From contig CP085629.1 of assembly GCA_024704175.1 (NCBI GenBank), positions 5,766,001 through 5,830,000 of the forward strand: a stretch of 64,000 bases of DNA, written 5' to 3'. The position numbers and the translations under genes were made by a program. Of this stretch, positions 8,500 through 17,292 are shown one piece after another. Source of the DNA: Paenibacillus sp. P25 (GTDB lineage: Bacteria; Bacillota; Bacilli; Paenibacillales; NBRC-103111). The notes under the pieces were generated by a model. The model did no database searches. It saw only the letters and a list, made by a program, of their open reading frames with translations, and was not told the origin of the DNA. How positions within the stretch are numbered: the first letter of the stretch is position 1; every line of letters begins with the position of its first letter.

Positions 8500-8575
8500 T
8501 GGCTCCCCGAACAGGACTCGAACCTGTGACAACTCGATTAACAGTCGAGTGCTCTACCGACTGAGCTATCGGGGA
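8500..8575 (-). tRNA. tRNA-Asn(GTT)
   Basis: Acceptor TCCCCGA / TCGGGGA, discriminator G and encoded CCA (8500-8502). The anticodon loop CTGTTAA gives GTT. It lies 11 nt upstream of tRNA-Ser in one unit, just after sprT. Confidence 0.95.
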
Positions 8576-8593
8576 AAGACAATTTTTAATTTA

Positions 8594-9070
8594 TCATGAA
8601 TGTTTCTGCAAGTCAAGATGCAACAATTTCAATTTCCCGCTGCAGCGTCCGCAGGCAAAACGCCGCGGGTCCACCTTCCGTTTTCGCATATATTCCATCC
8701 GGCGACTCACGCAAACGAGCTTGTACCGGTACGGTTCTTTCCTCTGCAGGTTTGCCGGGAGCGACTGGCAATACCGGGTGCCGCCCACTTGTTTCAGCAG
8801 CTGCTTGAAGTCCTCGTCCCGATGCTGAAAGCCCCGGTTGAGCAGATGCAAATGATAGTGGCACAGCTCATGCTTTATGATTTTCTCCACATCGGCGGCC
8901 CCGAACTGCTCATACTGCAGCCAGCTGATCTCGATATCGTGCGATTTGGTAAAGTACCGGCCTCCCGTGGAACGAAGCCTGCGGTTAAACCGGGCCTTAT
9001 GCAAAAATGGACGCCCAAACGACGACATCGAAATATGCTCCACCCACTGCTGCAGCTTTCGATCATCCAT
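8594..9070 (-). CDS. SprT-like zinc metalloprotease domain protein
   Basis: About 158 aa. The zinc-protease motif HELCHYHLH (HExxH plus third ligand) is followed by a C-terminal zinc ribbon whose surviving pair is CGRC. It matches the bacterial SprT-like family (B. subtilis YdcK). The substrate in bacteria is unknown; the eukaryotic relative Spartan cleaves DNA-protein crosslinks. ATG at 9070 is preferred over 9094 because it follows a GGTGGGGAG Shine-Dalgarno. Its position between tRNA-Asn and the cmpA/tex genes repeats the B. subtilis order, which supports the call. Confidence 0.88.
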   Translation of the reverse strand: MDDRKLQQWVEHISMSSFGRPFLHKARFNRRLRSTGGRYFTKSHDIEISWLQYEQFGAADVEKIIKHELCHYHLHLLNRGFQHRDEDFKQLLKQVGGTRYCQSLPANLQRKEPYRYKLVCVSRRMEYMRKRKVDPRRFACGRCSGKLKLLHLDLQKHS

Positions 9071-9211
9071 CCGTTCTCCCCACCTTATATCCAATGTCCT
9101 TCTCTGTAATCTCTCTTGAATTGTAACCGCAGCTTAGGCTAAACTGTCAAGTAGGAATCCTGCTTTTTCGGACAAAATACGCCTTTAGTATGAGAGGAGA
9201 CGCAACCGAAT

Positions 9212-9571
9212 ATGCCTAAAATGAAGTATGCGTCGCTGAAGCTGAACGATCAGCTGGATTTTGTGGAAATGCCTTCCACCCATATGTATCAGCTGGCCGC
9301 TCTAAACCAGCGTCTGCATAAAGAACTGGATAAGCTGACCGCGTCCGAGGTACCCGCACTCCCCTTGTTCATCGCCGAATTCGAACAGCTGGAATTAGTG
9401 CACCCCGCTTACAGCGTCCAGCACGGACTCGAATACATCAACCGACTAGAACAATCCTTTTCTTCCATTCAGGAAAAACAATACCCTCTCGTCTCCCTGC
9501 TCACCGAAATCCGGGCGCTTCAAGCGCAGCTCGAGCAGTGGTATGAAGAGGAGGAGGAAGAGCTGGTTTAG
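9212..9571 (+). CDS. Conserved-looking hypothetical protein with acidic C-terminus
   Basis: 119 aa with a strong GAGGAGA Shine-Dalgarno ahead of ATG 9212. It opens with a short beta-rich stretch (KYASLKLNDQLDFVEMP) and is otherwise predicted helical. Heptad-like Leu/Gln spacing across residues about 75-112 suggests a coiled coil. It ends in a run of Glu residues. I do not recognise a characterised family. It stands between sprT (divergent) and cmpA (same strand, 89 nt downstream), so it may share a transcript with cmpA. Confidence 0.6.
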   Translation: MPKMKYASLKLNDQLDFVEMPSTHMYQLAALNQRLHKELDKLTASEVPALPLFIAEFEQLELVHPAYSVQHGLEYINRLEQSFSSIQEKQYPLVSLLTEIRALQAQLEQWYEEEEEELV

Positions 9572-9660
9572 TCCTCCTTGCTTCCGAACGGATGGACCTG
9601 CACCATACGCCCCCTTCGCCCATATCCTATAAGCATACGCAGCGAGATGGGAAGGGGCTG

Positions 9661-9810
9661 ATGGGCTTGCCACAATGGCTGTGCAACCAGTTGATGCGCG
9701 CCTTTTATAACAAAAACCGCCGGCAAATCCGGCTGTTGAACGATTGCTGGTTTTTTTACCGGACCCGCAAAAATGAATCGGATTCCACGGAATCCCAGCT
9801 TCAGCAATAA
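9661..9810 (+). CDS. cmpA: Cortex morphogenetic protein CmpA
   Basis: 49 aa. The core LPQWLCNQLMRAFYNKN and then RQIRLLNDCWFFYR follows the CmpA pattern (PxWLxxQhxRAF...QIKLLNQCWFFYR in B. subtilis). In B. subtilis CmpA helps couple coat and cortex assembly in the forespore by delivering SpoIVA for ClpXP degradation. The match ends near residue 36, where the B. subtilis protein (37 aa) stops. Here a polar tail of about 13 residues follows, rich in Ser, Glu and Gln. A GGAAGGGG site precedes ATG 9661. Its place between sprT and tex is the expected one. It implies a spore-former. Confidence 0.85.
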   Translation: MGLPQWLCNQLMRAFYNKNRRQIRLLNDCWFFYRTRKNESDSTESQLQQ

Positions 9811-9840
9811 TACGGCAACAATATTGACCTCTAACAACAA

Positions 9841-9900
9841 TAGAGCATAGGCCAGGCGAAAGGGAATGTTCCCTTTCTCCCGGCTTATGCTCTATTTTAA
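9841..9900. terminator. Long bidirectional terminator hairpin between cmpA and tex
   Basis: TAGAGCATA (9841-9849) pairs with TATGCTCTA (9886-9894), and an inner AAGGGAA / TTCCCTTT arm closes an ATG loop. TTTT follows on the plus strand. It lies about 30 nt from both convergent gene ends. Confidence 0.75.
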
Positions 9901-9922
9901 TGCCGATCACGACCCGGCACGC

Positions 9923-12157
9923 TTACTGCGGCTTCTTCATGGTCAGACCGACACGTCCTTTCTTCAAATCAACGCTGAGTACCCAAACGGTGACCACATC
10001 GCCTACGGACACGACGTCCATCGGATGCTTCACGAATGTATTGCTCAGCTGCGAAATGTGGACAAGCCCGTCGTTCTTGATGCCGATATCCACGAACGCG
10101 CCGAAATCAATGACATTCCGCACCGTCCCCTGGAGCTCCATTCCCGGCGTCAAATCTTCAATCTGCAGCACATCCGTGCGGAATACCGGCGCATCCAGCT
10201 CATCCCGCGGGTCGCGTCCGGGCCGCTGGAGCGAATCCAGGATGTCGCGCAGCGTCGGTACGCCCACGCCCAGCTTCACCGCCAGCTCCTCCGGCCGCAT
10301 TTGCTGCAGCATCTCCTTCAGTCGCTGGTCGCCGAGCTGCGACAGCTCCAGCTTCAGCTCGCGGAACAGCTTGTCCACCACGTCGTAAGACTCCGGATGG
10401 ATTGGCGTATTGTCGAGCGGGTTCTTTCCATCGCTAATTCGCATGAAGCCCACGCACTGTTCGTAAGCTTTGGCCCCAAGACGGGGAACCTTTTGCAGCC
10501 GCTATGCGATCCGTGAACTTGCCGTTCTCATCGCGATACTTCACAATGTTCTTGGCCAGCGTGCTGTTCACTCCGGAGACATAGGAGAGCAGCGAGGCCG
10601 ACGCCGTATTGACGTCCACGCCGACGTGGTTGACCGCCGACTCAACGACGAAGCTCAGACTTTCCTCCAGCCTTTTTTGCGAGACGTCGTGCTGGTATTG
10701 GCCTACGCCGATCGCCTTCGGCTCGATCTTCACCAGCTCGGCGAGCGGATCCTGCAGCCTGCGGGCAATGGAGATCGCGCTCCGCTCCGCCACGTCCAGA
10801 TCCGGAAACTCCGCCTGCGCCAGCTTGGAAGCCGAGTACACGCTCGCCCCCGCTTCGTTCACGATCAAATACTGCAGCTTCCGCGTCTTGATCTCGCCGA
10901 TCAGCTCGGCGACAAATTGCTCAGTCTCCCGGGAAGCCGTCCCGTTGCCGATGACGATCAGCTCCACGCTGTACTTATCGATCAGCTTCTTGAACGTTGC
11001 TTTCGCTTCGGCTACCTTGTTGTTCGGAGGCGTCGGGTACGTCACAGCGATTTCCAGCATTTTACCGGTGTCGTCCACTACAGCCAGCTTACAGCCCGTC
11101 CGGTAAGCCGGGTCGACGCCCAGCACAACCTTGCCTTTGACCGGCGCCTGCAGCAAAGCAGGTTGCGCAAATTCTCGGCGAATACCTCGATCGCCTTCTC
11201 CTCGGCCTTCTCCGTCATTTCATTCCGGACCTCGCGCTCAATGGACGAAGCGAGGAGACGTTTATAAGCATCTTCAATCACGGCGACCAGTGTCTCCCGC
11301 ACCGGGGAAGGCCCCTTGATCACCTGTTTGACGATATAATCGTGTATCCGCTCTACCGGCACGTCGAGCGTCACCTTCAGCACATCCTCCCGCTCCCCGC
11401 GGTTGATCGCCAGAATCCGGTGCGGCGGCGGCTTGCGGACCGGCTCCTGGTACGCGTAGTACATCTCGTACACCGATTCCTGGTCCGCATTCTTCGCCTC
11501 CGTACGCAGCACGCCCTGCTCGAACGTATGACGGCGCACCCAGGCGCGGATTTTCGCATCGTCGGCGAGTTGCTCGGCTAGAATGTCCATGGCGCCTTGT
11601 ATGGCTTCCTCTGCGCTTCCTACGCCTTTCTCCTCGCTTATGTACTTCGCGGCCTCCGCCTGCAAATCCCCCTGCCTCGGTCGCTTCCAAATCCACTCAG
11701 CCAAAGGCTCGAGCCCTTTCTCCTTCGCCACGCTTGCCCGCGTCTTACGCTTCTGGCGGTAAGGACGGTACAGATCTTCGACCTCCTGCAGCTTCACCGC
11801 CTGCTCGATGGCCGTGCGCAGCTCGTCCGACAGCTTGCCCTGATCGTCGATCAGACGAATAACTTCGAGCTTCCGATCCTCCAAGTTGCGAAGATACGTC
11901 AGGCGCTCCTCAATATCCCGCAGCTGGTTCTCGTCCAGCTCTCCCGTCATTTCCTTACGGTACCGCGCGATAAATGGAATCGTATTCCCTTCATCCAACA
12001 GCCCCACCGTTGTCTTCACGCGGCCGGCCGGCGGCTGCAGCTCCGAAGCGATCTGCTTCAGAATCCGCTCCTGAATCGCCGCTTTCATTTCTTCCGTTAA
12101 CTCCACCGCGGCACGAACCTCATCCGCCGGAACCTGAACCGTCTGCTCCTTTGCCAT
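9923..12157 (-). CDS. tex: Tex-family RNA-binding transcription accessory protein (two frame breaks)
   Basis: About 744 aa after repair, the usual Tex length. Order: N-terminal helical domain; YqgF/RNase H-like domain with VLGVDPAYRTGCK; helix-hairpin-helix region with LSYVSGVNSTLAKNIV and a restored VPRLGAKAYEQCVGF; C-terminal S1 domain (GTVRNVIDFGAFVDIG). Tex binds nucleic acid and influences transcription and toxin gene expression in other bacteria. Frame changes lie at about 11150-11157 (CTGCTTTGCTGCAG, two extra bases) and about 10487-10494 (one extra base beside an A-run). Both sides stay conserved, so these look like sequence errors. ATG 12157 has the better spacing from GAGAGGGG than 12163. 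Confidence 0.92.
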
Positions 12158-12184
12158 CTCCATTTCCCCTCTCCATCGGTAAAC

Positions 12185-12218
12185 AAAAAAACGAGGGCCG
12201 CCCGGACCCCGCTCTCGT
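12185..12218 (-). terminator. Terminator after ndoA
   Basis: Minus-strand stem ACGAG(A)GC.GGG / CC.GC(C)CTCGT with six T following. It ends the toxin-antitoxin transcript, so tex probably has its own promoter or depends on read-through. Confidence 0.8.
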
Positions 12219-12226
12219 CAACATGC

Positions 12227-12577
12227 CTAAAACTCAATCAGCCCCACGCTAATCTGCAAAGCTTCATCGACCTTGCGCATGGTTTCCTCATCCAAGTGCG
12301 TGATTTTATCCGTCAGACGCTGTTTATCGATCGTCCTGATTTGCTCCAGCAAGATGACTGAATCCCTGTCAAAACCGTGCGCTTCCGCTTCAATTTCCAC
12401 ATGCGTCGGCGACTTGGCCTTTTGAATCTGCGCTGTAATCGCCGCCACGATAACCGTGGGACTAAAGCGATTGCCGATATCATTTTGAATGATCAACACA
12501 GGCCGAATTCCGCCCTGCTCCGAACCCACCACCGGTGAAAGATCCGCGAAAAATACATCGCCACGTTTGACAATCAA
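12227..12577 (-). CDS. ndoA: Endoribonuclease toxin EndoA (MazF family)
   Basis: 116 aa sequence-specific mRNA interferase. The N-terminal MIVKRGDVFFADLSPV and GSEQGGIRPVLIIQND blocks and DRDSVILLEQIRTIDKQRL are diagnostic of EndoA, which cleaves at U^ACAU in B. subtilis. TTG start at 12577 with GGGGTG upstream, only 3 nt after the antitoxin stop, so the two are translationally coupled. The antitoxin gene comes first, as usual for the family. Intact. Confidence 0.95.
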   Translation of the reverse strand: MIVKRGDVFFADLSPVVGSEQGGIRPVLIIQNDIGNRFSPTVIVAAITAQIQKAKSPTHVEIEAEAHGFDRDSVILLEQIRTIDKQRLTDKITHLDEETMRKVDEALQISVGLIEF

Positions 12578-12580
12578 TCG

Positions 12581-12862
12581 TTACACCCCGCTAACTAGAC
12601 GGTCCAGCGTATTGTCCGCTTCTTCCTCCGCCTGAAATGCTTCCGAGGCCATGTGTAGGTTAATCTTTGCCATTTCCATATAACCGCGCTGCATCGATTC
12701 CCGCAAGTGCCGTTTCTTCCGTTCCAGCAAATACAGTTTCATGGCTTGACGGATAAACTCGCTGCGGTTGGAATTCTCCTTTTCAACCAGAACATCCACT
12801 TCCTGCAGCAAATAATCCGGCAAACTGATCATGATTCGCTTCGTGTTCTGCGCATTGGACAC
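12581..12862 (-). CDS. ndoAI: EndoAI antitoxin (ribbon-helix-helix)
   Basis: 93 aa from the GTG at 12862. The N-terminal ribbon-helix-helix (KRIMISLPDYLLQEV...RSEFIRQAM) is followed by the toxin-binding tail with RGYMEMAKINLHMASEA and DRLVSG, a pattern shared with B. subtilis NdoAI (also 93 aa). I reject the longer open frame to 12958 because the family length and a GGGGGTG site 10 nt upstream favour the GTG. It neutralises EndoA and probably autoregulates the pair. Confidence 0.92.
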   Translation of the reverse strand: MSNAQNTKRIMISLPDYLLQEVDVLVEKENSNRSEFIRQAMKLYLLERKKRHLRESMQRGYMEMAKINLHMASEAFQAEEEADNTLDRLVSGV

Positions 12863-13121
12863 CTGAACATGCACCCCCAAAAACATTACAAAACCATTCT
12901 GGAACATCTCATCCCGGACGGCGAAATACTCGCCTGCGAGGCTGTCATGAAGCGACATTGCCCTCTATTTCCATTATGACAAACATCCAGTTAAATTATA
13001 CAAAAACAGTATATGCGTGCAGTATAGCAATTATGTTATATCTTTTCACGTTCATAAATCATGCTAACATATACATATTCGCGGTAAAACAAGAAAATCC
13101 TCTCAACCCGCAAGAAAAAAT
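12863..13121. other. AT-rich intergenic region upstream of ndoAI
   Basis: 259 nt without a credible gene. On the minus strand it contains GTATAATTTAAC (TATAAT-like -10) and, further upstream, TGCTATACTGC. Either could serve ndoAI, but neither has a good -35 at 16-18 bp. No clear terminator follows alr; a GGAGCC / GGCTCC stem overlaps the alr 3' end, with its T-run 14 nt away. Confidence 0.4.
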
Positions 13122-14332
13122 TCATTGGCAATTGGAGCCAGCCTGAGGCTCCTCGATCTCCCAGCGGTGACGCAGCGGCGGATTCACGGCCGCGACCACC
13201 TGTCCGTCCTTCACATACACCCTTGGCACCCTATGAGAGATCATGCAGGTGATTTCATAATTGATCGTTCCGAGCCAATCCGCATGCTCTTCCGCCGTAA
13301 TCCGATCCTCGCCCTGGCTTCCGAGAATAACGACCTCTTCCTCGTTAGATATACCGTCGATGCCGCTCACATTCAGCATGCATTGGTCCATGCAGATTCT
13401 ACCGACCACCGGTACTCTCTGTCCCCGGACAAGCACCTGGGCCTTTCCCGTCAGCATCCGGGAATATCCATCCGCATAGCCGATCGGCGCGTAGCAATCG
13501 TCTCTTCCCGCTCCGGCCGGTAAATCGCGCCATAGCTCACTCCAGCTCCGGCCGGTACCTGTTTGACCATCACGATCCCCGATTTGATGCTCAGCACCGG
13601 CCGCAGGTCGATCTTCTGCTTGTTGACCTCTTCCGAAGGATAAAGTCCGTACATGCTAATCCCGAGCCGCACCATATTGAAGCAGAGGTCCGGCGTATCG
13701 ATCGCCGCAGCGCTGTTCCCTGCATGCACGTAAGGAAACTCCACCCCGCGCTCGCGAAAATACCTTACCACCCGCTCAAACCGCGAATACTGCTCCAGCG
13801 TGTAGCTTTTGTCCGTCTCATCAGCACAGGCATAGTGGGTAAAGAGCCCTTCCACCTGCAGCCCAGGGATCTTCATCGCCCGTTCGATCAAGCGGACCGC
13901 TTCCTCCTCCGTCGTTACCCCAATCCGGTTCATCCCGGAGTCAATCTTCACATGAAGCTTTAGCGGCCGTTCTCTGGCCTCTAACCGCTCCCAGGCATCC
14001 AGCGGCTCATGCGTATATATATTCAGCGTCACATCGTGCTTCCAGGCCGTCTCCAGCCCTTCCGGGGGCGTGTACCCCAGCACCAGGATCGGCGCCGTGA
14101 TTCCAGCCTGGCGAAGCTCCAGTGCCTCGTCCAAGAAAGCTACCGCAATATAATCCACCCCGTGCTGCAGCGCCTCCCGGCACACCTGAACCGCCCCATG
14201 CCCGTAAGCATCCGCTTTGACGACCGCCATCATATGCACCTGCGCCGGCAGAACCCTGCGAAAAGCCTCCAGGTTAGCCTTAAGCGCATCCAGCGAGATT
14301 TCCACCCGTGTGGGCCGGTAAAACGAATCCAC
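13122..14332 (-). CDS. alr: Alanine racemase (one frame break)
   Basis: About 403 aa after adding one base. PLP enzyme that makes D-alanine for peptidoglycan. It shows the PLP-lysine motif VVKADAYGHGA, HVKIDSGMNRIG, THYACAD, HAGNSAA and the catalytic-Tyr segment GRICMDQCMLN. The break is at about 13486-13492: adding one base restores the conserved IGYADGYSRM. GTG start at 14332 follows GGTGGAGG by 5 nt. It is followed by the ndoAI-ndoA pair, the B. subtilis arrangement. Confidence 0.94.
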
Positions 14333-14577
14333 AAGCCTCCACCTTCTCTTAGCCTTATAAAATCAAGAGGAAGCCCCTGCCGGCCTATCCAGCCGAAGGA
14401 AAGCTTCCCAGCCTTCGCTCAATACAACCATGTTAATCCGACCCCGCCGTATCTGTCAATGATAAAACCATGACAAAACCAGGCATTTGGGGGCGATCAG
14501 CCAGTTACCTACCGGTGAGATCGAAACCTTTTCCAGAATATATGAAGAAAGTTTACGGCCTCCGGCAATCAACTATA

Positions 14578-14716
14578 ATGAGCGACGCCATTCTACAGCA
14601 AATTCTAGAAGAGCTTCGTGGAGTTAAAGCAGAGTTAAACAATTCAGGGAGAAGAAACGCAAGTTGAACTGCAGATTATCAAAGCAGGTCAGCAGGATAA
14701 ATACCCCTCCCCATAA
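14578..14716 (+). pseudogene. Small coiled-coil-like hypothetical protein, frame broken
   Basis: Begins MSDAILQQILEELRGVKAEL, a start common among small Firmicutes coiled-coil hypotheticals. The frame breaks near 14640-14645 and continues in the next frame with EETQVELQIIKAGQQD before a stop at 14716. The repaired length is only about 46 aa, shorter than the 60-100 aa I would expect, so it may be a true remnant. There is no strong ribosome binding site. Confidence 0.4.
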
Positions 14717-14718
14717 AA

Positions 14719-14757
14719 CAAAGCCCCGCTGACCCGATAACAACTGCGAGGCTTCGT
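14719..14757 (-). terminator. Terminator of the LolA-like lipoprotein gene
   Basis: Minus-strand stem GAAGCCTCGC / GC(G)GGGCTTT with one mismatch and an AT-rich loop, followed by TTTGTTTT. Confidence 0.65.
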
Positions 14758-14765
14758 TATTTGGT

Positions 14766-16338
14766 TTATTTCCCCATTTCGCCCTGAACCGCTTGGGCCA
14801 CCTTGATCATTTCCGTCATCGGCAGATCTCCCGTGGAGAGACGGAATTCAACGCCATCGTAGGTCCAGGTTAACGTCTTTTTGGCATCCCCCGTTACTAC
14901 CGCAAGCGTGAAGCCCAAATCCACAATATCTCCCGGCAGAATCGATACCGTTTGTGTTGTCGGATGCGATTCCACCAGTGTGTAGTTATATTTGCCGGAG
15001 TAGCGAATCATAACCGCCTTATCGTCTCCGAGCTGAATCTCGCTGGAATCTTGTTTCTTCACACCCGTCGGCAGATAGCGCGGCTCAATTACTCCGAATG
15101 ATTGCTGCTTCGTATTGGTCGTGCCAGTAGTTCCCCCACCACTTGCAGTTGTTCCTGAAGCATTGCCTGCAGCGTGATTACTTGACCCGTTATTTGCCGA
15201 TCCACTGTTCGCGGCCGCTCCGGAAGAGTTATTTGCAGCTCCAGCGCCTGCTGTACTGCTTGCATTGCCCCCTGTGGCCCCGGTGCTCGTGCTGCTCGTA
15301 GTCGTCCCTTTACCGGCCGCTCCGTTCACTCCAGCCGTCCCGTTAGTGCCTGCAGCTTCCTTGCCGCCCAAGCCGTTAGTACCCGCTCCATTAGTGCTAG
15401 CCCCTGCCGCTGCTCCATTCGAGCCGCCAGCCGGCGTGCCTGCTGCTCCAGACGTTCCGTTAGCACCCGTGTTGCCTGCGGCGCCTTTAGAGCCGTCCGT
15501 CTTGCCACCAGCCACAGCGCTGCTTGCACCTGCATTTGCTCCCGTACCTGCTGTCGAACCGCTAGCGTTTGCACTTGCGGAGCTTCCAGCGTTGCCGCCT
15601 GCCTGCTGCAGCCCCTCCAGCGTTTGTACCGGTTGCTTTAGCCCCGGAATCGGCCGCTTTCGTATCGCCTTGCGCCATCGTCGGCAGGTGGCTTGTATTC
15701 CAGCTTGTCATATTGCGCCGCATATCGAAATAATCCTTCTCGAACTTCGTACCGAATTCAAACTTATCGAAATTCATGACAAGGACCACGTTCGAATTGG
15801 CGTCCGATACCTCCACCTTTTGCGGCTCGTACGTCTTTTTGTTCAGCCAAACCTTTTGCCGTGCTAATGAACTGTTCTGATAATTTCCCGCCACATCAAA
15901 TACATACGCCTTATCGTCCGATGTAAATTGCCGTTCGTTATCCTTCAAAATGCTTTGCACCAGCGATTGATACAAATAGACCTGCCCCTGGTTCTCCGGC
16001 CAGTCGCTTTGGAAGCGGAAGCTCTTATTGAGGTGCGGCGTAAGCACAAACACCCCGTCATTGTTACGCAGCACAATCTGCGTAATATCCTTCTTATCGT
16101 TCGTCAGCGCAATCCGGTAAAACGCCGGCGCTTGATAACAAACCTCCACTTGATACTCCTGGGGTTCTTGTCCGGTTCGTAAAATCATTTGGCCGGTCCC
16201 ATGATAGCTCTGCATCTTCTCGACCACGCCATTCAAATCCTTAACCACCGAACCCGAATCCTTCTTGCCGAGTCCGCATCCCGACAACACCAGCGTCAGG
16301 CACAGCAATAAAGCCACCGCCCACTTCAACCGCCGCAT
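14766..16338 (-). CDS. YdcC/LolA-like lipoprotein with giant low-complexity insert (one frame break)
   Basis: About 524 aa after repair. Lipoprotein signal peptide with LSGC lipobox (Cys about residue 20), then a LolA/outer-membrane-lipoprotein-sorting-like beta domain (residues about 25-220). A segment of about 180 residues made almost wholly of Gly, Ala, Ser, Thr and Asn follows. The C-terminal domain (FGVIEPRYLP... to the end) resembles DUF4367. B. subtilis YdcC has both folded parts but, as I remember it, no such insert. The frame shifts at about 15598-15602, inside the GC-rich repeats. ATG 16338 follows GGAGGGG. It stands upstream of alr, as in B. subtilis. It acts at the outer face of the membrane; its function is unknown. 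Confidence 0.8.
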
Positions 16339-16430
16339 ATCTTCATCCCCTCCACGCATGATCAATATTGAACTGATACATGTCTATGTGGGGACTTGGC
16401 CAATTATGCAGACAAGGTTGCAGGAGGAAT

Positions 16431-16464
16431 TAAAAACTCCTATAACCGGCTGGTCATAGGAGTT
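16431..16464 (-). terminator. Terminator of the APS kinase gene
   Basis: AACTCCTAT / ATAGGAGTT perfect 9-bp stem, CC/GG partly extending it, with five T on the minus strand. Confidence 0.85.
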
Positions 16465-16474
16465 GAAAAAGTGG

Positions 16475-17076
16475 TTATTTAAATACTTCAGTATGTTGAA
16501 TCAAGTATCTGATAATTTTGTCTGCACAATTTTCTATCGTGTCCCGGTCAGTTTCAATAACTATCTCTGGATTTTCAGGAGGTTCATATGGCGATGAAAC
16601 ACCGGTAAAATCTTTAATTTCCCCTTCCTTGCCTTCTTATATAGCCCTTTTGGATCTCTCTCCTCACAAACGTTCTGAGGGCACTTAACATACACTTCTA
16701 CGAATTTTCCTTTTGGGAACATCTTTCTTACCATTTCGCGATCTTCACGAAATGGGGAGATAAAAGCAGACAAAGCAAATAAACCAGCATCCACAAACAA
16801 CTTGGCCACTTCGCCCACTCGTCTTATATTTTCTCTTCGATCTTCTGGACTAAACCCAAGGTTCCGATTCAATCCATGCCTAAGATTATCTCCATCAAGA
16901 ATATAAGAGCGAACTTCTAAATCGTAAAGCTTCTTCTCTAGGGCACAGGCTAAAGATGATTTGCCTGCACCGGAAAGTCCTGTGAACCATACAACTCCGC
17001 TTCCATGCTCGTTTAATGCGTAGCGGTCTTCTTGTGTAATGTTGCCGTTATGCCATACAATATTACTTACGTTCAT
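16475..17076 (-). CDS. cysC: Adenylylsulfate (APS) kinase CysC (one frame break)
   Basis: About 200 aa after repair; phosphorylates APS to PAPS. P-loop FTGLSGAGKSS, the substrate segment DGDNLRHGLN, GFSPEDRRENIRR, FISPFREDR and the YVKCP segment are all present. The frame breaks at about 16615-16622 (CCCCTTCC) and continues to a stop at 16475, ending with a typical Asp/Ile-rich C-terminus. No cysD, cysN, PAPS reductase or sulfotransferase is visible nearby. It stands alone at the edge of the glycan island between its own promoter and terminator. A role in sulfating surface glycan is possible but only inferred. Confidence 0.9.
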
Positions 17077-17117
17077 CTTATTCTACTCACCTTCTCTCAT
17101 TAAAAATTATAACAATG

Positions 17118-17147
17118 ATTATATTAATAGTATCGTGTAATTGTTAA
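17118..17147 (-). promoter_or_regulatory. Probable promoter of cysC
   Basis: Minus strand TTAACA (17142-17147), 18-bp spacer, TATAAT (17118-17123), 42 nt before the ATG. Confidence 0.6.
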
Positions 17148-17292
17148 GAAAACTTTACAAATATCGACAAAAAATTTTAGTTCAAATTGCATTCTTCAAC
17201 CCGAATTAAAGTTGTATAGATGCGATAAACATGCTAGGATAAGCCACGTAAATCATCTGCGAACTTAGACAAACAAAAGTGAGGTAATATGA

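Noticed and set aside
9568..9840. 90-codon open frame on the minus strand
   Set aside because: It covers cmpA exactly, has no ribosome binding site, and the plus-strand frame matches the CmpA family.
12581..12958. 125-residue form of the EndoAI antitoxin
   Set aside because: The family is 93 aa and a GTG with a good ribosome binding site gives exactly that length.
13112..13151. Terminator after alr
   Set aside because: The GGAGCC / GGCTCC stem lies inside the coding 3' end and the T-run is 14 nt away.
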